The notes below the pieces were generated by a model. That model was not told where the DNA came from. It saw only the letters and a program-made list of their open reading frames with translations, and made no database searches. The translations under genes and the position numbers were made by a program. A DNA stretch of 64,000 bases from Maea johnstoni (taxonomy: Eukaryota; Annelida; Polychaeta; Spionida; Magelonidae): NCBI GenBank assembly GCA_963942565.1, contig OZ012686.1, positions 57,627,987 to 57,691,986 on the forward strand. The letters run 5' to 3'. This document shows, piece by piece, positions 12,541 to 25,753 of the stretch. Within the stretch, counting starts at the first letter, position 1, and every line of letters begins with the position of its first letter.

Positions 12541-14638
12541 GCTCAGGTACCTCAGTCTGGATTTGGTCTCGGCTCACTGCTGTGAACCGGTGGGACCACC
12601 TTAAAGCCACAGAAACAGCTTCTCACTGAACATAGTGTGTTTTCCAAGCCCAGGAATTTTCATGGATATGCGGTACAATGTATATGAGCTACATACTTAG
12701 GCCAAACATAGTTTTGTACATAGCTTTTAAACAAGACTTTTGAACAGACTTTCAGAACAAAGTCGGGTATTCAGGTCTTTCAGGTCACATTAAAACATTA
12801 ATCACACCATCCGTATCAACCATATCCTCAAACCACTTCCCTACCCTGAACAAGACACTATGTAAACCACTAAGAAAAGTAGTAGATATTGTTCACATTG
12901 TCCATGAATATTGTCAAATAGATTTCTTGATTAGATTTCTTGGTTAGAAAACATATTCTAAAATGTTTGAAATTTATCAAAGCTCCTGAGCAAAAACAAA
13001 AGGCTTGACAAAAGTACCTCTTTTAAAACAATTTTTTTTGTGTGTGTGATGGGGTACATATATAGATTGTGTAACAGATCTGTTATTGCTGGTACTATTT
13101 TTTTTATTATACTTTTGATTGAATATCTATTGTCTTTAATTCATTGAAACAGTGTCATACATATATTGTGCAACATGATTGTGAAGCAGCTTTGAGTGCA
13201 TTGTTGCTAACATGAAGTCTGCATTTGTCAGTACTCACAGTCAGCTGGTTTGGTCCAAGTAGGGCTCTCATTGATAAGAATCTTTTACCAATATGATAAT
13301 CAATAAAGATATTAACGATATGGTACTTCGATCCGATTCATACTTATGTTACCTGTAATTGCTTATCTCTACATCATCACCAGTAATGTGCTTATTTGGC
13401 ATGTTGCTGGATTGTGCGTGGTGTGTTTTTTGGACCTATTGACCCCACACACATGCATATATTGCATTTGTTTTGCGTCCGCCGAAGTACCATGTTGAGT
13501 GACATGAAGATATCAATCGTTTTGGGTGAGTTACCACGTTTTTGTGTCTTCTTAGTATGCATAAATGCGGCATCACAGCCATCACTATCCAACCTAATTT
13601 AAATATGAATCGATATCTTGGGATGTTCAAGATGTAAGTAATCAGCAAGGATTTCTTGCCATTTCATCGATACGGGTGGTATCAATGACAGTCCTAGTTC
13701 CAAGATCCTGTTGGATACCAAATTTCCTCTGAAATTAAGGACCATTAATCAAGTAGTAATCAGGAATTGTATTAGTAGTCATTAAATCTTGCTATTGCTC
13801 CCTTGTAGCTAGGAATTATTTATGGATTCCACCAGGGATTCAGGTAGTTAGAAGACGGATGACTTCCTCTGGCAGTATATTTTGCGTCATCCTATTCAGT
13901 GGGTGTAATTCATGCTTGGAACAATGGAACAGGAAGATAGCTTTTCTTGCTTTCTCCCAAAGAAGGAAAGGGAGAGTTCTTTTGATTGGTATTCTCGCTG
14001 GGTAATCAATCAGGCTTCAATTGACATGGGTCCACGGGCATTGCCCAGCACCACAGTGAAAGTGAGCATAAGATGTTGATAAGATAGATGATGTGGCCAG
14101 CAGACCACAGAGTGATCCCAGGAGACATGGTCCACTGCCGCTCAACTGATGTGTCAGGCTGGCCTTGCCAGAGAAGAATTCATTGATAGGCAATGCCATA
14201 TGGTCTATGTTCACAACTTCCCAATATTGATTTTCAGAATGCTGCCATACTGTCAGTCTTCGAAACAGACGGTCGTAGCTAGATAATCCAGTTATAGTCA
14301 GAAATTGAGCTGTTGTGCTGTAGATTGGCCAGTGCCACTCTCATCCGTAATTTCCTATATTTCTCATTGTCAAATACCCTACATGTTTAAATCTTAACTA
14401 CTTAGCCTACCTTGCTAATTATATATTCTTAAAATGGGAAGACATTGTGCATTTTGACTATGGTCAAGAGTCTGGCAACTTTGAGAAAATCTTAAAATAC
14501 CTTTAGAAAGAGCAATATTTCTTTGACTTTCATAATTTTAAATAGAAATCATTGTGGGGGGAAAATGTCTCTGTTTTTCAAATATTATCACTGTTCTACA
14601 GGGTAGTGAATGAGCTCCCCAGTCCTTGGAGATGAATT
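12541..14638. other. Intron 1 DNA, nothing recognised
   Basis: Ordinary AT-rich sequence. No element boundaries or conserved coding were found. Confidence 0.35.
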
Positions 14639-14646
14639 ATCTATAG

Positions 14647-15548
14647 TAGGGCTGGAATCACTGAGGATCGACTGGCCGCATCAGTACTTAGCTGCTGATC
14701 AGAACTGACATATCAAAGAGTCGCTATGTATCGATACACATTTATGAGAAGCCAGAATAGGAATGGGCATTCTTAATTGCTTTATTACCTTTCAAGATGC
14801 TCTCCAGGCGGTTTATTGCCTGTTAATGACATCCTAATGACAGCTTGCCGGCAAGCCATGACCCGTGACCTAGATGGATGCATTTGTTTCAAATAACCGG
14901 TACACCGCATCATACAGCTGACAATATGTGCCAGTGCTATATCATGAACCGGTTTGGATGGGGGCTATGAATTGCATGCGCTTCCAACAACAGAGCACAC
15001 ATATCAGAACAAACTATCTACGAAGATTTCACGCCCCAGAAGGGAAAGAAATCTGGCATCTGGAATTATTTTCATTTTAAAGTTAACCGCTCAGGCACTA
15101 GAGAGAAAGGTCATGTATATTGTAAGATATGTGACTGTGCCTTGTCATACAATCCATGCACTACAAACATGTGGAAACATGTCAACCGGAAACACTGGAA
15201 GGTTGTTCATGTTTCAATAGAAATTTATTGATCTCTATTAGATCTTTTTAGTAAAAGAAATTTTAAAGATAAAATCCTTTCTAGATGAAACAGTATTTAT
15301 TTAATCAAAATTATTGCTGGCCAGCTGGAAAATACAGGCCCCTCTCATGATAAATCCATGGTCATTCACTGTTAGATTACTGCTAACTTATCACTCCTTG
15401 GTTTCTTCTCTTAGCAGTCATTAGTCAAGTTCTGACAATTTTTGTTTTTGCCTCTGAGAGACCAAAACAACGCTAAGAATCGGAATCGGAATTGGTATAA
15501 TTTCAGAATCGGTTCGGTTCGACATTTTCCTCATTGATTCCAGCCCTA
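14647..15548 (+). mobile_element. hAT DNA transposon relic, 902 bp, with exact 8-bp target duplication
   Basis: The perfect inverted ends TAGGGCTGGAATCA and TGATTCCAGCCCTA are flanked by the exact duplication ATCTATAG (14639-14646 and 15549-15556). An 8-bp duplication is diagnostic of hAT-type insertion. Inside, a BED zinc finger remains at about 15049-15201. Near the right end there are GAATCGGAATCGGAATTGG and TCGGTTCGGTTCG runs, a common pattern in such ends. No transposase catalytic domain remains, so it is internally deleted and non-autonomous. Confidence 0.9.
15031..15231 (+). pseudogene. BED zinc-finger fragment of a hAT transposase
   Basis: This + strand frame is open from before 15031 to a TGA at 15229. 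It reads ...KKSGIWNYFHF, then GHVYCKICDCALSY, then NMWKHVNRKHW. The aromatic WNYF start, CKIC pair and HVNRKH pair match the C2H2 pattern of BED fingers, the DNA-binding N-terminal domain of hAT transposases. The catalytic RNaseH-like core and the C-terminal dimerisation region are absent. Confidence 0.75.
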
Positions 15549-15638
15549 ATCTATAGGTCTGTGAAACCACTGAAAAGCCTAATAGTATGTGTGGTGAGGA
15601 TGTACGTACACAAATGATTATACTCAAAATTAATCAAA

Positions 15639-16178
15639 TACCTGTTTTCGCGCGTATAAGACGCACCCGTATATAAGACGCAGCCCTTGTTCAGTCCATT
15701 AAAAAGATGTATAGACCTTAGCTTTGTGTATAGTACGCACCGCCTTTTCGGCCCATGTCTCTAGCTATTTTCAAATTACAAATGAAAAAAATGGGGGTCA
15801 ACTTACTAACTAGCATTAGATTCGGACAAACATTACGATGATTACGTTGATTGTAATAGGGGCTTGGACATTCATGCAGTGTATTGTAATTATTGTGCTT
15901 AAAATAGAACCGGCTGGACAGGTCCGATATAACAAACAACAGTTGAACAGTTAGAGACGTGCTAAACATGTTAGAAACACGATTGAAATCAAATCATACC
16001 CGAGCCGTAATTGATACGGGTTGCGGTAATGGTTGGTCATCGATTTGTGATCTCGGTGTGGCCTGGGCACTCGATGTAAAACACCCTAGATTTCTAGCTT
16101 TGTGTATAGGACGCACCCCCGTATTGAGTGTAAAAATTTATGTAAAAAGGTGCGTCTTATACGTGCGAAAATACGGTA
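15639..16178. mobile_element. Non-autonomous TIR element, 540 bp (TATAAGACGCACC ends)
   Basis: The left end TACCTGTTTTCGCGCGTATA matches the complement of the right end (TACCGTATTTTCGCACGTAT), and both continue into AAGACGCACC. Internal sub-repeats of TAGCTTTGTGTATAG/GACGCACC occur near 15719 and 16096. Target duplication is unclear and no transposase is seen. Ends of this kind recur in many invertebrate genomes, and I do not assign a superfamily. Confidence 0.8.
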
Positions 16179-18934
16179 CATGTGTATTCAGGTGAACATT
16201 ATAGTTTTAAAAAATATGTATATATGTGTCAGACCATTTGTGTGAAAATAATAATTCTATATCTAGATCTGCCTTTACTTATGCAATATGAGTATCTAAA
16301 AACATTTTTTCAACCTAGCCTTCAAAATGTACTCAGTTCAGTGCTTATTTTTATATTTAATCCTCCTTGTATTCATATTGATTGCTTTAGTAAGCTACCT
16401 TCACAGTGCATTAGTCAGGAGCAGAAGGTGGATTAAGATGTGTGTATAGGTTGTCAGAGCTGAGCAGGAGCTCCCACACAGAGCAGTGAGAATGTCTGTG
16501 TGGCACGATCCTTCCAAGGGCTGATCAATCTGGTCTCTCCCACATGGACCATTGCTATTCCAGTCAGCTGCCAGGCCTGCTGGGGGAAAGCTATGATTGA
16601 GAATCTGATATGCCAGAAATTACATGCACTGTCTCAGGGGCAGAATTTTGAGGTCTGATTTCAATGTACTTCGCTGAAGAGAATTTCTAGGTTTTGCAGG
16701 ACCAAATTTTCATGGCCAGGAACCTTCTTTATATAATGCGCATCTGATTTAAGTATTTGAAGTTAGTTTTGTAGAATAAGATTTTAACTTTTTTTTCCGA
16801 GTGTTTAAGATACTTGCATGAATTTGAAAAAAGAATGCCAATTAAAAATATTAATAGTTATCCATATTTGTAAAAACATCTTAAATGAAGTAAACTTAGA
16901 TGCCAGATCTTACTTGGTGAAAGGAGAAGAAAGGGGTTAAACCTTTCATAATTTGAATGTTCGAAGGTCAGATATGTTAGGTGAAATATAGCAGAATCAA
17001 AAGTAATGTTAATAGATATTAGATGATTCAAAATATTATTTCTCTATTTTAAAGTGAAAGCACTACTTGCCTTCAAATATATATATATATTTCCAATTAT
17101 ATATTTTTGATTCAGATTTTCTAGTAGTACCCTAGGCAAGAATAATTTCATCCATGCTAACATGTTCCTGTACAGACCACGTCAACGTGGCTGCTAGTTC
17201 TCCCTGTTAAGCAATTGCTGGGTGTCTGTCTGACTTATTCATGACCTACGATAATTTCTTCATGGCCAGCGAGTCCATTAGCTGGGTGTTGTCCATTTTA
17301 CCATTATAAACTTATTGATCTTGCATCCTTTATTAATGCATCAGAGAAAGTCAGTGAGTGAGCTAAGCTGAGAGCAGCAGCAGTGTAGTAAGCCTGCTGC
17401 GGTATATAATGCATTTCCCCTACTGTGATGAGGTGTCCTCCTGATATCAATATGCTCCCCTACCTAGGTATTCTGTCGTTGCATAAGAGAGACATTTGTG
17501 AAGTAAGAGCTAGAGCATAGGTGAGTTGATACACTTAGTGAGTGATTAATTCATGAACCCCTAGATGTATGCTGCACAGTAGTTGAGTGGACTTCCTGCT
17601 TATTGCAGGACTTGGCATAAAGATTGCTCAACCACCTGTATTTCAGCCAAGATAAATACCTCTAGAGGTAACATAGGAGTTTGCCTGAGTACATTATGTA
17701 TAGCAAGGCTCAACATTTACTTTTGAAGGCACAAGTTTGCCAAGTAGGGCAGGTAAACTTTAATTTTTACCTGCAGTGCCTGACACAATTTTGACCTGCC
17801 CTGTAAAAGGTGTTATAGAAAGAACATGAAAGTGACCTTTCTGTAGTATGAACTATACATGTTCCAATTAACTGTGTAAGTAGGCAACAGAAACTAAGGG
17901 CTTTGTTAACAAAATTCTTGTTTTAGATACTCAGATATTGAAATAAGATTACACTTTACACCTTTAATGACAACAACAAAAACTACCACTTTTTCCTGTA
18001 ATGTGTAGGATTTTTAATCAGGCTGGTGAAAACAATTTGATAAGTTGGAGATAGAGTATCTTCTATAAGATATTGACGAACAAGCCTGGGAAATGAGAAA
18101 AGATATAGCTATCTTCAATCAAAATTTATTTTGGAAACAATTGGACATGTTGCTGCCAAAGAAAAGAAACAAAGTTCCGAGCTTAGAGCCCACCATAACT
18201 GGTACTGTAGGGCAAACTAAAACTACCCCTAAGGGTCCAACCACGTACAGGTGATCTATTTTTGCTGAGATTGTTGACATCCTGGCAGTATTGTGGCCAG
18301 TCTGTTTGTATGGCTAAATGTAGGACACGATTTGTGGATGGGTCATCAACAATTCATCTGCAATCATGCATAGCTCTGAATTGCTTTCAATGCAAGATTA
18401 AAATAGATCTGGTTAACAATTACCATTGAGGAGCTTATGGATTTAGCATTTGATGTCTCTAGAACCTTATTTAGATGTGGCTGAATGGCTTTGAAGATAG
18501 GATTTTTACTTTCCTCAATATAGTTATTAACCTATTCATGCTGATAAATGTGATAATACCTGTTAATTTGTTCTCTGGATCAAAATGTTTGTAAGTAACT
18601 TAGGAATTAAGCTTAAGTTTGCAAAAAAGTGACCCAGTAAAAGAGACATTGCTGGCTGGTTTGTGCTTCACATCTCTCCTCAAAGGTTTTTCCAGGAGGT
18701 ACTTTTTTCATCAATGCCATCAATGTATTTTACCTTTATCAGCCACAACAGATGAGTAGGTTCAGTCTCTAGTGCAGAATATTCCCGAATAGGTTGATTC
18801 AGTTATATCAACTTATATGATAAGAATGTCAAGGACATCCAGTAGTATATAGATACCTTGGCACAGGGGTCTATGAAATCTATCAGTTTATTTATAATAT
18901 TTATTGTTTAGAATTGTACATTTCAGTCAGTTTC
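16179..18934. other. Intron 1 DNA with little structure
   Basis: Mostly unrecognised AT-rich sequence. A repeat-like stretch near 17700-17830 (GCAGGTAAACT... GACCTGCCCTG) resembles material near 37985-38060, but the ends are not clear. Confidence 0.35.
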
Positions 18935-18942
18935 ATTTGAGA

Positions 18943-19256
18943 CAGTGTCTTAGCCAGGATTTAGAAACTGGGTGCCTAAAATTGGGAGTTGTAAAATTTT
19001 TGGGCGTCCAAATTTTTAAGGGGTATCACAATATACTCATATTTCAACCATAAACATGTATAAATTCATCAAAATAAGGCATGATATCATTAAACAATGT
19101 CATAGGAATTATAAGGAGATGAAAAAGTTCAATTTTAAGCTTGGGATTGAGATTTTTAGAAATTCCACACAAAAATATTTGGGTGTCCTCAGGGGTTCTT
19201 TTTAAGGGTTTGGGTGTCCAAAAAGGCACCCAGACGCCCTGCTGGCTAAGACCATG
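18943..19256 (+). mobile_element. hAT-type MITE, family A, 314 bp
   Basis: It begins CAGTGTCTTAGCCAGG and ends GGCTAAGACCATG. The target duplication is ATTTGAGA/ATGTGAGA (7 of 8). Family signature: TTAGAAACTGGGTGCC near the left, AATATACTCATATTTCAACC inside, and GGCACCCAGACGCCCTGCTG near the right. No coding capacity. Confidence 0.9.
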
Positions 19257-19264
19257 ATGTGAGA

Positions 19265-22190
19265 TCTCCTGTTAAGATGAAATGAAATTGCCACCTTTGT
19301 ACATTTGCTATTATATAATGATTTATTTCAATGAAAAGGGATGGGCTTTCCATGAATTATTGAGAGATGTTTACCTAGACCACAAGTCCACAACAAAGGT
19401 TTTCATGCATGCATGCTGTGTTGTATAATGCCATTGTTTTCTATAATGAGCTTAGCAGAATTAAGTGCGCTGTTGGACTCATCGTGACCTGGATGGGAAT
19501 TAATTGAGTCTCACCAAAATCAATGGAGTATTGATTTTCCTTCCCTGTTGGGAGGTACTTCCCAGGGTTTCACACCCTGCCACATTCAATTAGCATCCCA
19601 TAATATTTACTTTGCCTCATGTGATACCTCATCAAGTATAAAGTGAGCGAGCGGAAATTTGAACACAAATCCATTGTTTGATGTGGGGAAGATCAGAGGA
19701 ATGTTATACAAGGAGCGCTAAGGAAGACTGCCTTAGAAGATATATTGCTACTTAAAAGTTCACCTAAAAGGCTATCCTAATTTAAAGTGTCTTTTTTAAT
19801 TACATTGTTATTCTAATTATCACTAGCGTCTGAAATCAGTAGAATCTTGATTAGCCAAGGCTTATACTAACTTCGAAAGGAGTCTGTTTAACTTTTGAAA
19901 TATCAGCCTATATGTTTAAGTTAGTGTAAGAGTTGTTCAAATGATTGAGTGGACTATTTGTCAAATTATTAAACAATTATTTTTACATCTTCCTAGCTGT
20001 CACTAGAACAGCAGAAGTTGCAATTACTGGATGATAAAACGTTAAAATAGCCACATACCCATTTTGCTTTTGTTTGTCCATTTTTGATGCAATTTCAAAA
20101 TTCTAGGGTATGCATAAATCATAATTTATCAGTATCGTCAGCAAACTTTGTAAGCAAGGATCTATTTGGTGGGGTACTTTGATCTAAGTTGCTGTTTTTC
20201 TAGTTTGTAGTGTTTTAAGTATATAACACTATATAGAACTAGTTGGTACAGGTTTTCATAACATGGCATCCTTGCCAAAAAGAGGTAGCCCTGAATTCCT
20301 GATTCTTCTGAGTGATTACTCCTAAATAATTGAATCTCTTTTTGGAATAAAAATGGCCTAGGCCAGAATTATAGTTTCCTAGTTTGAAGTGGTTTGAATA
20401 TGCCAACTTAACTGGCTTGGTAGTTGCGGCATGATCTAGCCTTTCCGCAGGTATTGATCGACCATTCAGCAAAGTCTACTGCCTACCTGCGCATGTAAGC
20501 AAATACACAGCACAGTTTACTTAGGCTATTGATCACAAATCCAAATCAACCAGTAGGGCTGTGAGGCAGTCTGATTGCACCAAACTTAAAGAAGCCTGTC
20601 TTGATTACCTCAAGGCCAATCTGAGTGATGAAAGATGTTCATAACAATCACTCTGGGATTTGCATGCCCTGTAAATTATGAGGGGAATCAGTGGGGGAGG
20701 TTACAAGATAACAATTCTACTGTTTTTAAGTATGTATAGGCTGTTTGCATGATATTCACAAGAGCTCTTCTATAAAATCTTTTCAGATGTCAAATTCAGG
20801 ATATTATTCTACCACTATGACTGTGACTTAATTTTCAAGGTCATTTAAGAATATTTTCTACTTCAAGAGGCTTGCACCTTGTCAGCAGGAGTTGTCAGGA
20901 ACCCCATGACATTTTCAAAGTCCAAGGGATGCTTTTCTGTGACATTGACTTAAACTAATTTACCAAATAAATTTTTTTATTTGCTGACTGTTTCTTGATT
21001 TTTAAAGTCATTCAGGGATTATTTTCTATTTTGATCATGCATTGTTTAACTGAATGAAAGGTGTCTTAAAAAGCACTAGAATACATCTTTTCACATTTTA
21101 TAGATGCATTTTATTGATATATTTTGGTACTTCAGGCTTAATTTGATTGCCATTTTAAGAAGATTTTTTAACTCATAAGTGTTAAGTGATTTATGAAATT
21201 CTGTTTATTCTGAGCTTTATAATAGTCACAGTATGTACATATTTATATTCATGGGCAAAGGTAGATGCCTTAGAATGTATGCCTTTGAACTTCTTATAGT
21301 TTCGGCTATCATATCATAGTTTATTATTTGTATAACCACTGGGTTTGGTGGTAATACGTAACTAGCCATGACATTTTTTGCTAACCCTAATTAATATAAA
21401 GTCTGTATACAGTGCTGGATAATTTCCACCAGGCCAGCAGGGTTTTACATTCAAACAGCTAGGCTTGACAGATTTTGCTGGCAGTTTAGCATATTTATAT
21501 CCTTTGTCGATTTTGCTCATGCTGAAACGACTTAGACTGGTACCAGCCATTAATAGTTAATTTCTAATCAGTTTATTGTACAATTAAGTATCTGCTAGAG
21601 TTTAGTGGAACAAATGTAATTATCTAGGTACTTTCACTTTGATTGTGTTTGGTTGAGAATTTGATTCCAGCTATAATTCAGGCTTGCAATTGTGTGACTG
21701 GACATTGCCCTTGGTATTTGAGCAAAATCTAATTGCAACATCATTAAGGTTGCTTCACACATGTTAAGAATAGAAGGAGTATAGCATAACCATAATACTA
21801 GGCTAATATTATATTTAGTGTGACCAATTTAAAAACATTTTATAAATTAGATAAAGTCTTTTTATACATGGATAATCACAGAATATTTAAAATGTGATAT
21901 TGGCCCATATTTTACCATATTCTTAGTCAATTTGGCAAGAGTGGGATGTCTGAAAATGAAATCTTTTTATTTTAGGTAAGGGGCTATTTCAGGTCAGAAA
22001 TTTCATTTGATGCATGTCAGGATCATACGGTTGCCTACTCATCATTTTTTTTTGTTACAAACTTAGGCAAGGATCAAACATTTAATTGGTATCCTCACAG
22101 TCTCTCTGGTATCGCTATAGAAAGATCATCTTGTGCACATGGTAGCCGATTTTACTTTGAGGTAATGTAGAACATAGTCAGTGGATGGTA
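19265..22190. other. Intron 1 DNA, nothing recognised
   Basis: AT-rich sequence. Short ORFs on both strands have no family character. Confidence 0.35.
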
Positions 22191-22198
22191 AGATAGAA

Positions 22199-22419
22199 TA
22201 CTGTGAAACCCTTTATTACCACGCACATTTATTTTCACGCAACTGCCGTCTGAATCTGATCGCGGCCATTTAATTACGCGCATCAACTGTATCGCCGCTA
22301 GATGGGGCATTGTTTTGCTGTTTTGAACGTATATCAGCGCCAGTAATATACGCGTTATCATCACCTAGCGCGAAATGCGTGAAATTAAAAGGAGCGCGGT
22401 AATAATGGGTTTTACAGTA
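22199..22419. mobile_element. MITE, 221 bp, with TACTGTRAAACCC ends
   Basis: The left end TACTGTGAAACCCTTTATTA matches the complement of the right end, TACTGTAAAACCCATTATTA, and both continue into CC and CGC. The inside is CG-richer than the flanks. TA at both outer edges would fit a TA target site. Confidence 0.82.
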
Positions 22420-22439
22420 GTCAGAATTTGGTCCAAGAG

Positions 22440-23071
22440 AAGGGTCTTAGCGAGGATTTAGAAACTAGATGCCCAACGTTAGCATTTGTGAAAGTTTTCG
22501 AGGGAGACCACAAAATACTTAGATTATAACCATAAGCATGCAGTGTCGTAGCCAGGATTTAGAAACTTGGTGCCTAAAATTGACAGTTGTAAAATCTTTG
22601 GGCATCCAAATTTTTAAAGGGGATCACAATATACTCATATTTCAACCATAAACATGTATAAATTCATCAAAATAAGGCATGATATCATTAAACAATATCA
22701 TGGGCATTATAAGGAGATGAAAAAATTCAATTATAAGCTTGAGATTGGGATTTTTAGAAATTCCACACAAAAATATTTGGGTGTCCTGAGGAGTTTTTTT
22801 AAGGGTTTGGGTGTCCAAGAAGGCACCCAGACGCCCTGCTGGCTAAGACCATGTACGCATGTGTAACCTTGTTGAAATAAGGCATAATATATATATCCTT
22901 ATACATTGCCATAGGAATTTTATTCATGTGAATAAATTCAAGTTTATGCCAGAAATTGACATTAAAAAAAAATACTCACAAAAAGATTTGGGTGCCCTGA
23001 GAGGTGATTTTTGAGGGTTTGCCATTTGGGTGTCCAAATAATGCCCAGACACGCCGCTGGCTAAGACTATG
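22440..23071 (+). mobile_element. hAT-type MITE, family A, older copy interrupted by a second copy
   Basis: It begins AAGGGTCTTAGCGAGG and ends GGCTAAGACTATG. The target duplication is TCCAAGAG/ACCAAGAG (7 of 8). Its body is split by the copy at 22541-22853. With that insert removed the length is about 311 bp plus the inner duplication, as in other copies. Sequence divergence marks it as the older of the two. Confidence 0.88.
22541..22853 (+). mobile_element. hAT-type MITE, family A, 313 bp, nested in an older copy
   Basis: It begins CAGTGTCGTAGCCAGG and ends GGCTAAGACCATG. The target duplication is TAAGCATG/TACGCATG. It is closely similar to the copy at 18943-19256 over its whole length. 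Confidence 0.9.
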
Positions 23072-23123
23072 ACCAAGAGGATCATGGGTGTGCATGTTCC
23101 CCCATTATTGATTTCAGTTAGCA

Positions 23124-23271
23124 GGGCTCGAAATTAAGATTTTTTTACAGGGAGCCCAATTTCATCTTCAAAAGCCACTTACTGGTGTTGTGTATAGAAA
23201 CTAGTACATTTTTGGGCTCCCTGCAGAAATTTGAGGGAGCTGCTGGGGCACCCCCTGATTTCAAGCCCTGG
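23124..23271. mobile_element. Short inverted-repeat element, 148 bp (hAT-like ends)
   Basis: The left end CAGGGCTCGAAATTAAG faces the right end TGATTTCAAGCCCTG. GGGAGCCCAATTT and GGGCTCCCTGCAG form a further internal inverted pair. No clear target duplication is visible. The assignment is by end sequence only. Confidence 0.65.
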
Positions 23272-23279
23272 TTAAGTAC

Positions 23280-25150
23280 CCTTGATTGGTGTGGTCTTGA
23301 AATATGATACCTTTGAACATAACATAGATATAAAGCATGACCTATTTAACATTTGAAGGATTTAGTTTCCTATTGTCCTGATGAACATTTTTTCCTTCAA
23401 ATATAGGTTGAAAAGTGGGGCCTTTAATTGCATCATGCACATGGTTTGACATTTATAAGAATATCTTTATATACCAAAGAAATATTTTGAAAAATATTTG
23501 ACTGAGAGTGGTTTTCCCTATTATGCTTCACAATTCCTCTTCATATATTTCAAAGTAGATTATGCATACAGTACAGGTGCGAAAGGGGCTTGCTAAGCCT
23601 ACCTGGTGCACAGTTCTTTGAACTAAGAGTTCACTCCTGTCCACCCTGGATTGCTAATACACCCCTTTTCTCCCATTCCAACCCTAATTGGTTATTGACT
23701 GTGTCTAGCACATTGATAATCTATAATATAAATCACAGCAATACTGGGTACTTCAGCCAACTATTGAATAACTCCGCAGACCATATGATTAGCTGGCACC
23801 AACTGTCACACCCACTGACATCACTACAATGCAGAGCTTTGCATTAGGACAAACGTCTCAGCCTCTCATGCCAGCACACAGCTAGTTCTATCTGCCGACC
23901 GTATTGATTTTTTGTGACAGCTGCTTTCAGGTTTACTGGATTGCTTGATATCTTAGTCTATCTGCATCACTCGCACAGCACCTCACCTTGCCATTGTAGT
24001 TGTTCATTATAAGTGCATTCTCAACTGGTTTCTTTATACTACCCATCAATGTCCTTATTTATACATCCCTCTACTGACCAATAGAGGAATGAGATGCTAA
24101 GGAGAAAGGATTTATTTGGAGCAACATTGACCTACTATTTTCTTGATTTTGATCCTTGACCTACTTACACAAGTGGCACTGGATAGTGAACGCAAAAAAC
24201 GGCAAACATTGAACAAGTAAAAACACTCAAAACTGTGATATCTTTAGTCTCTAACTACGAATCTGGAGCTGTTACTTTTTCTGATTCTTGGGCTATTTTT
24301 AGCTTTCTGTTGTGAAGAGTTGATGGAATTGTTATGTTTACTGCTCAGAGCCTTAAAGAAGGTGAAGTGGAATTCACTAATTCTCATGTTTTGGGATTCC
24401 TGCAAGAAGGCACATTGAAGTGTTTTGCCGAGTCAAGAGTGCTGACCTCATTTCTCTGATGAAAATAAGATTGAGGAATACAAAGACTGGATCACTAATA
24501 GCCAGCAGGCTAAGTGGAAACTACCAATTAGTCTGTAGGTAGACTTAGACTCCCCCAATCTAATTACCTAACATATTTGTGCTTAGTCAATCCATGAACA
24601 TACTAGTCCATAGCAGGGATACATTTGAAATTAATTTAGAAATAAAGCAATTGAAGCGAGACCATTATAATCATATCTTCACATGTGTAGGGCCAGTTTG
24701 TTGGACAATATTGAGCAAAAGACTTCCACACCTCCAAGCCAGACTTGCTGTATAGCATCACTGCTGCCATGCCTCTGACATCCTTCCTCTTATTAAAGCA
24801 GACTGCCAATCATTGTCCTGGTCTATGAGCATTTAGTTCCTTCCACCCAGTGGCAAAAGGGCAGAAGGGGGGGGGGTTATGTGTCAGCTGTGGTTTGAGG
24901 ACCAGCCTATAACTGAGGAGCATGTTCTCCAATAACTCTCTAGCTGTGTCAGATGATGGATGGCAAATACTTAAGCCACCTCCTTACACTAACTGTTCCC
25001 TGCTGCTCCATGAGGACAAGGTGGTCGATAACTGTCTCATGAATATACTATGAGCAGCAGCACTAGCAGCAGCCCCTGCCCGCGTGCGTGTGTTTGCGTG
25101 AGTTTGTGTTTGTAGACGGTGCAGCTACCTGACTCTGTTTCCTTATGGCT
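23280..25150. other. Intron 1 DNA with few landmarks
   Basis: No gene is recognised. There is a G run at about 24866-24878 and a CAG-rich, GC-richer patch around 25050-25110. Confidence 0.35.
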
Positions 25151-25154
25151 CTGC

Positions 25155-25753
25155 CTGACATGGATGAGGGTGGTTGAAAGAATCACGCCTGCAAATAGCC
25201 TGTCTATTTGCCCTAGTCTGGCACAGGAATCATGATAGAATCATGCCAACATATAGCTCAACTTCTTACCCTAGTCTGACATAGGAATCATGATAGAATC
25301 ACGCCTACAATTAGCCAGCTACTTACTCTAGTCTGGGATAGGAATCATAATAGAATCATGCCTACAAATAGCCCAACTACTTGCCATAGTCTGGCACAGG
25401 AATCATGATAGAATCACACCTACAATTAGCCTAACTACTTGCCCTAGTCTGGCACAGGAATCATAATAGAATCACACCTATAGTTAGCCTAACTACTTGC
25501 CCTAGTCTGACACAGGAATCATAACAGAATCACGCCTACAATTAGCCCAACTACTTGCCCTAGTCTGGCACAGGTGTCATAACAGAATCACGCCTACAAT
25601 TAGCCCAACTACTTGCCCTAGTCTGGCACAGGAATCATGATATAATTATACCTACAAATAGCCCAACTACTTGCCCTAGTCTGGCACAGGAATCAAAATA
25701 GAATCACATCTATAGATAGCATATCAACTTGCCTGGCACAGGAATCATTAAAC
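25155..25753. repeat. Tandem array, about 58-bp unit, roughly 10 copies
   Basis: The unit is of the form CTAGTCTGGCACAGGAATCA, TGATAGAATCACGCCTAC, AAATAGCCCAACTACTTGCC, repeating near 25213, 25271, 25328, 25386, 25443, 25502, 25560, 25618 and 25676. One more unit lies at about 26309-26345, on the other side of an insertion. Confidence 0.9.

Noticed and set aside
12569-12582. CTCGGCTCACTGC resembling primate Alu
   Set aside because: The match is too short and nothing else fits a primate source.
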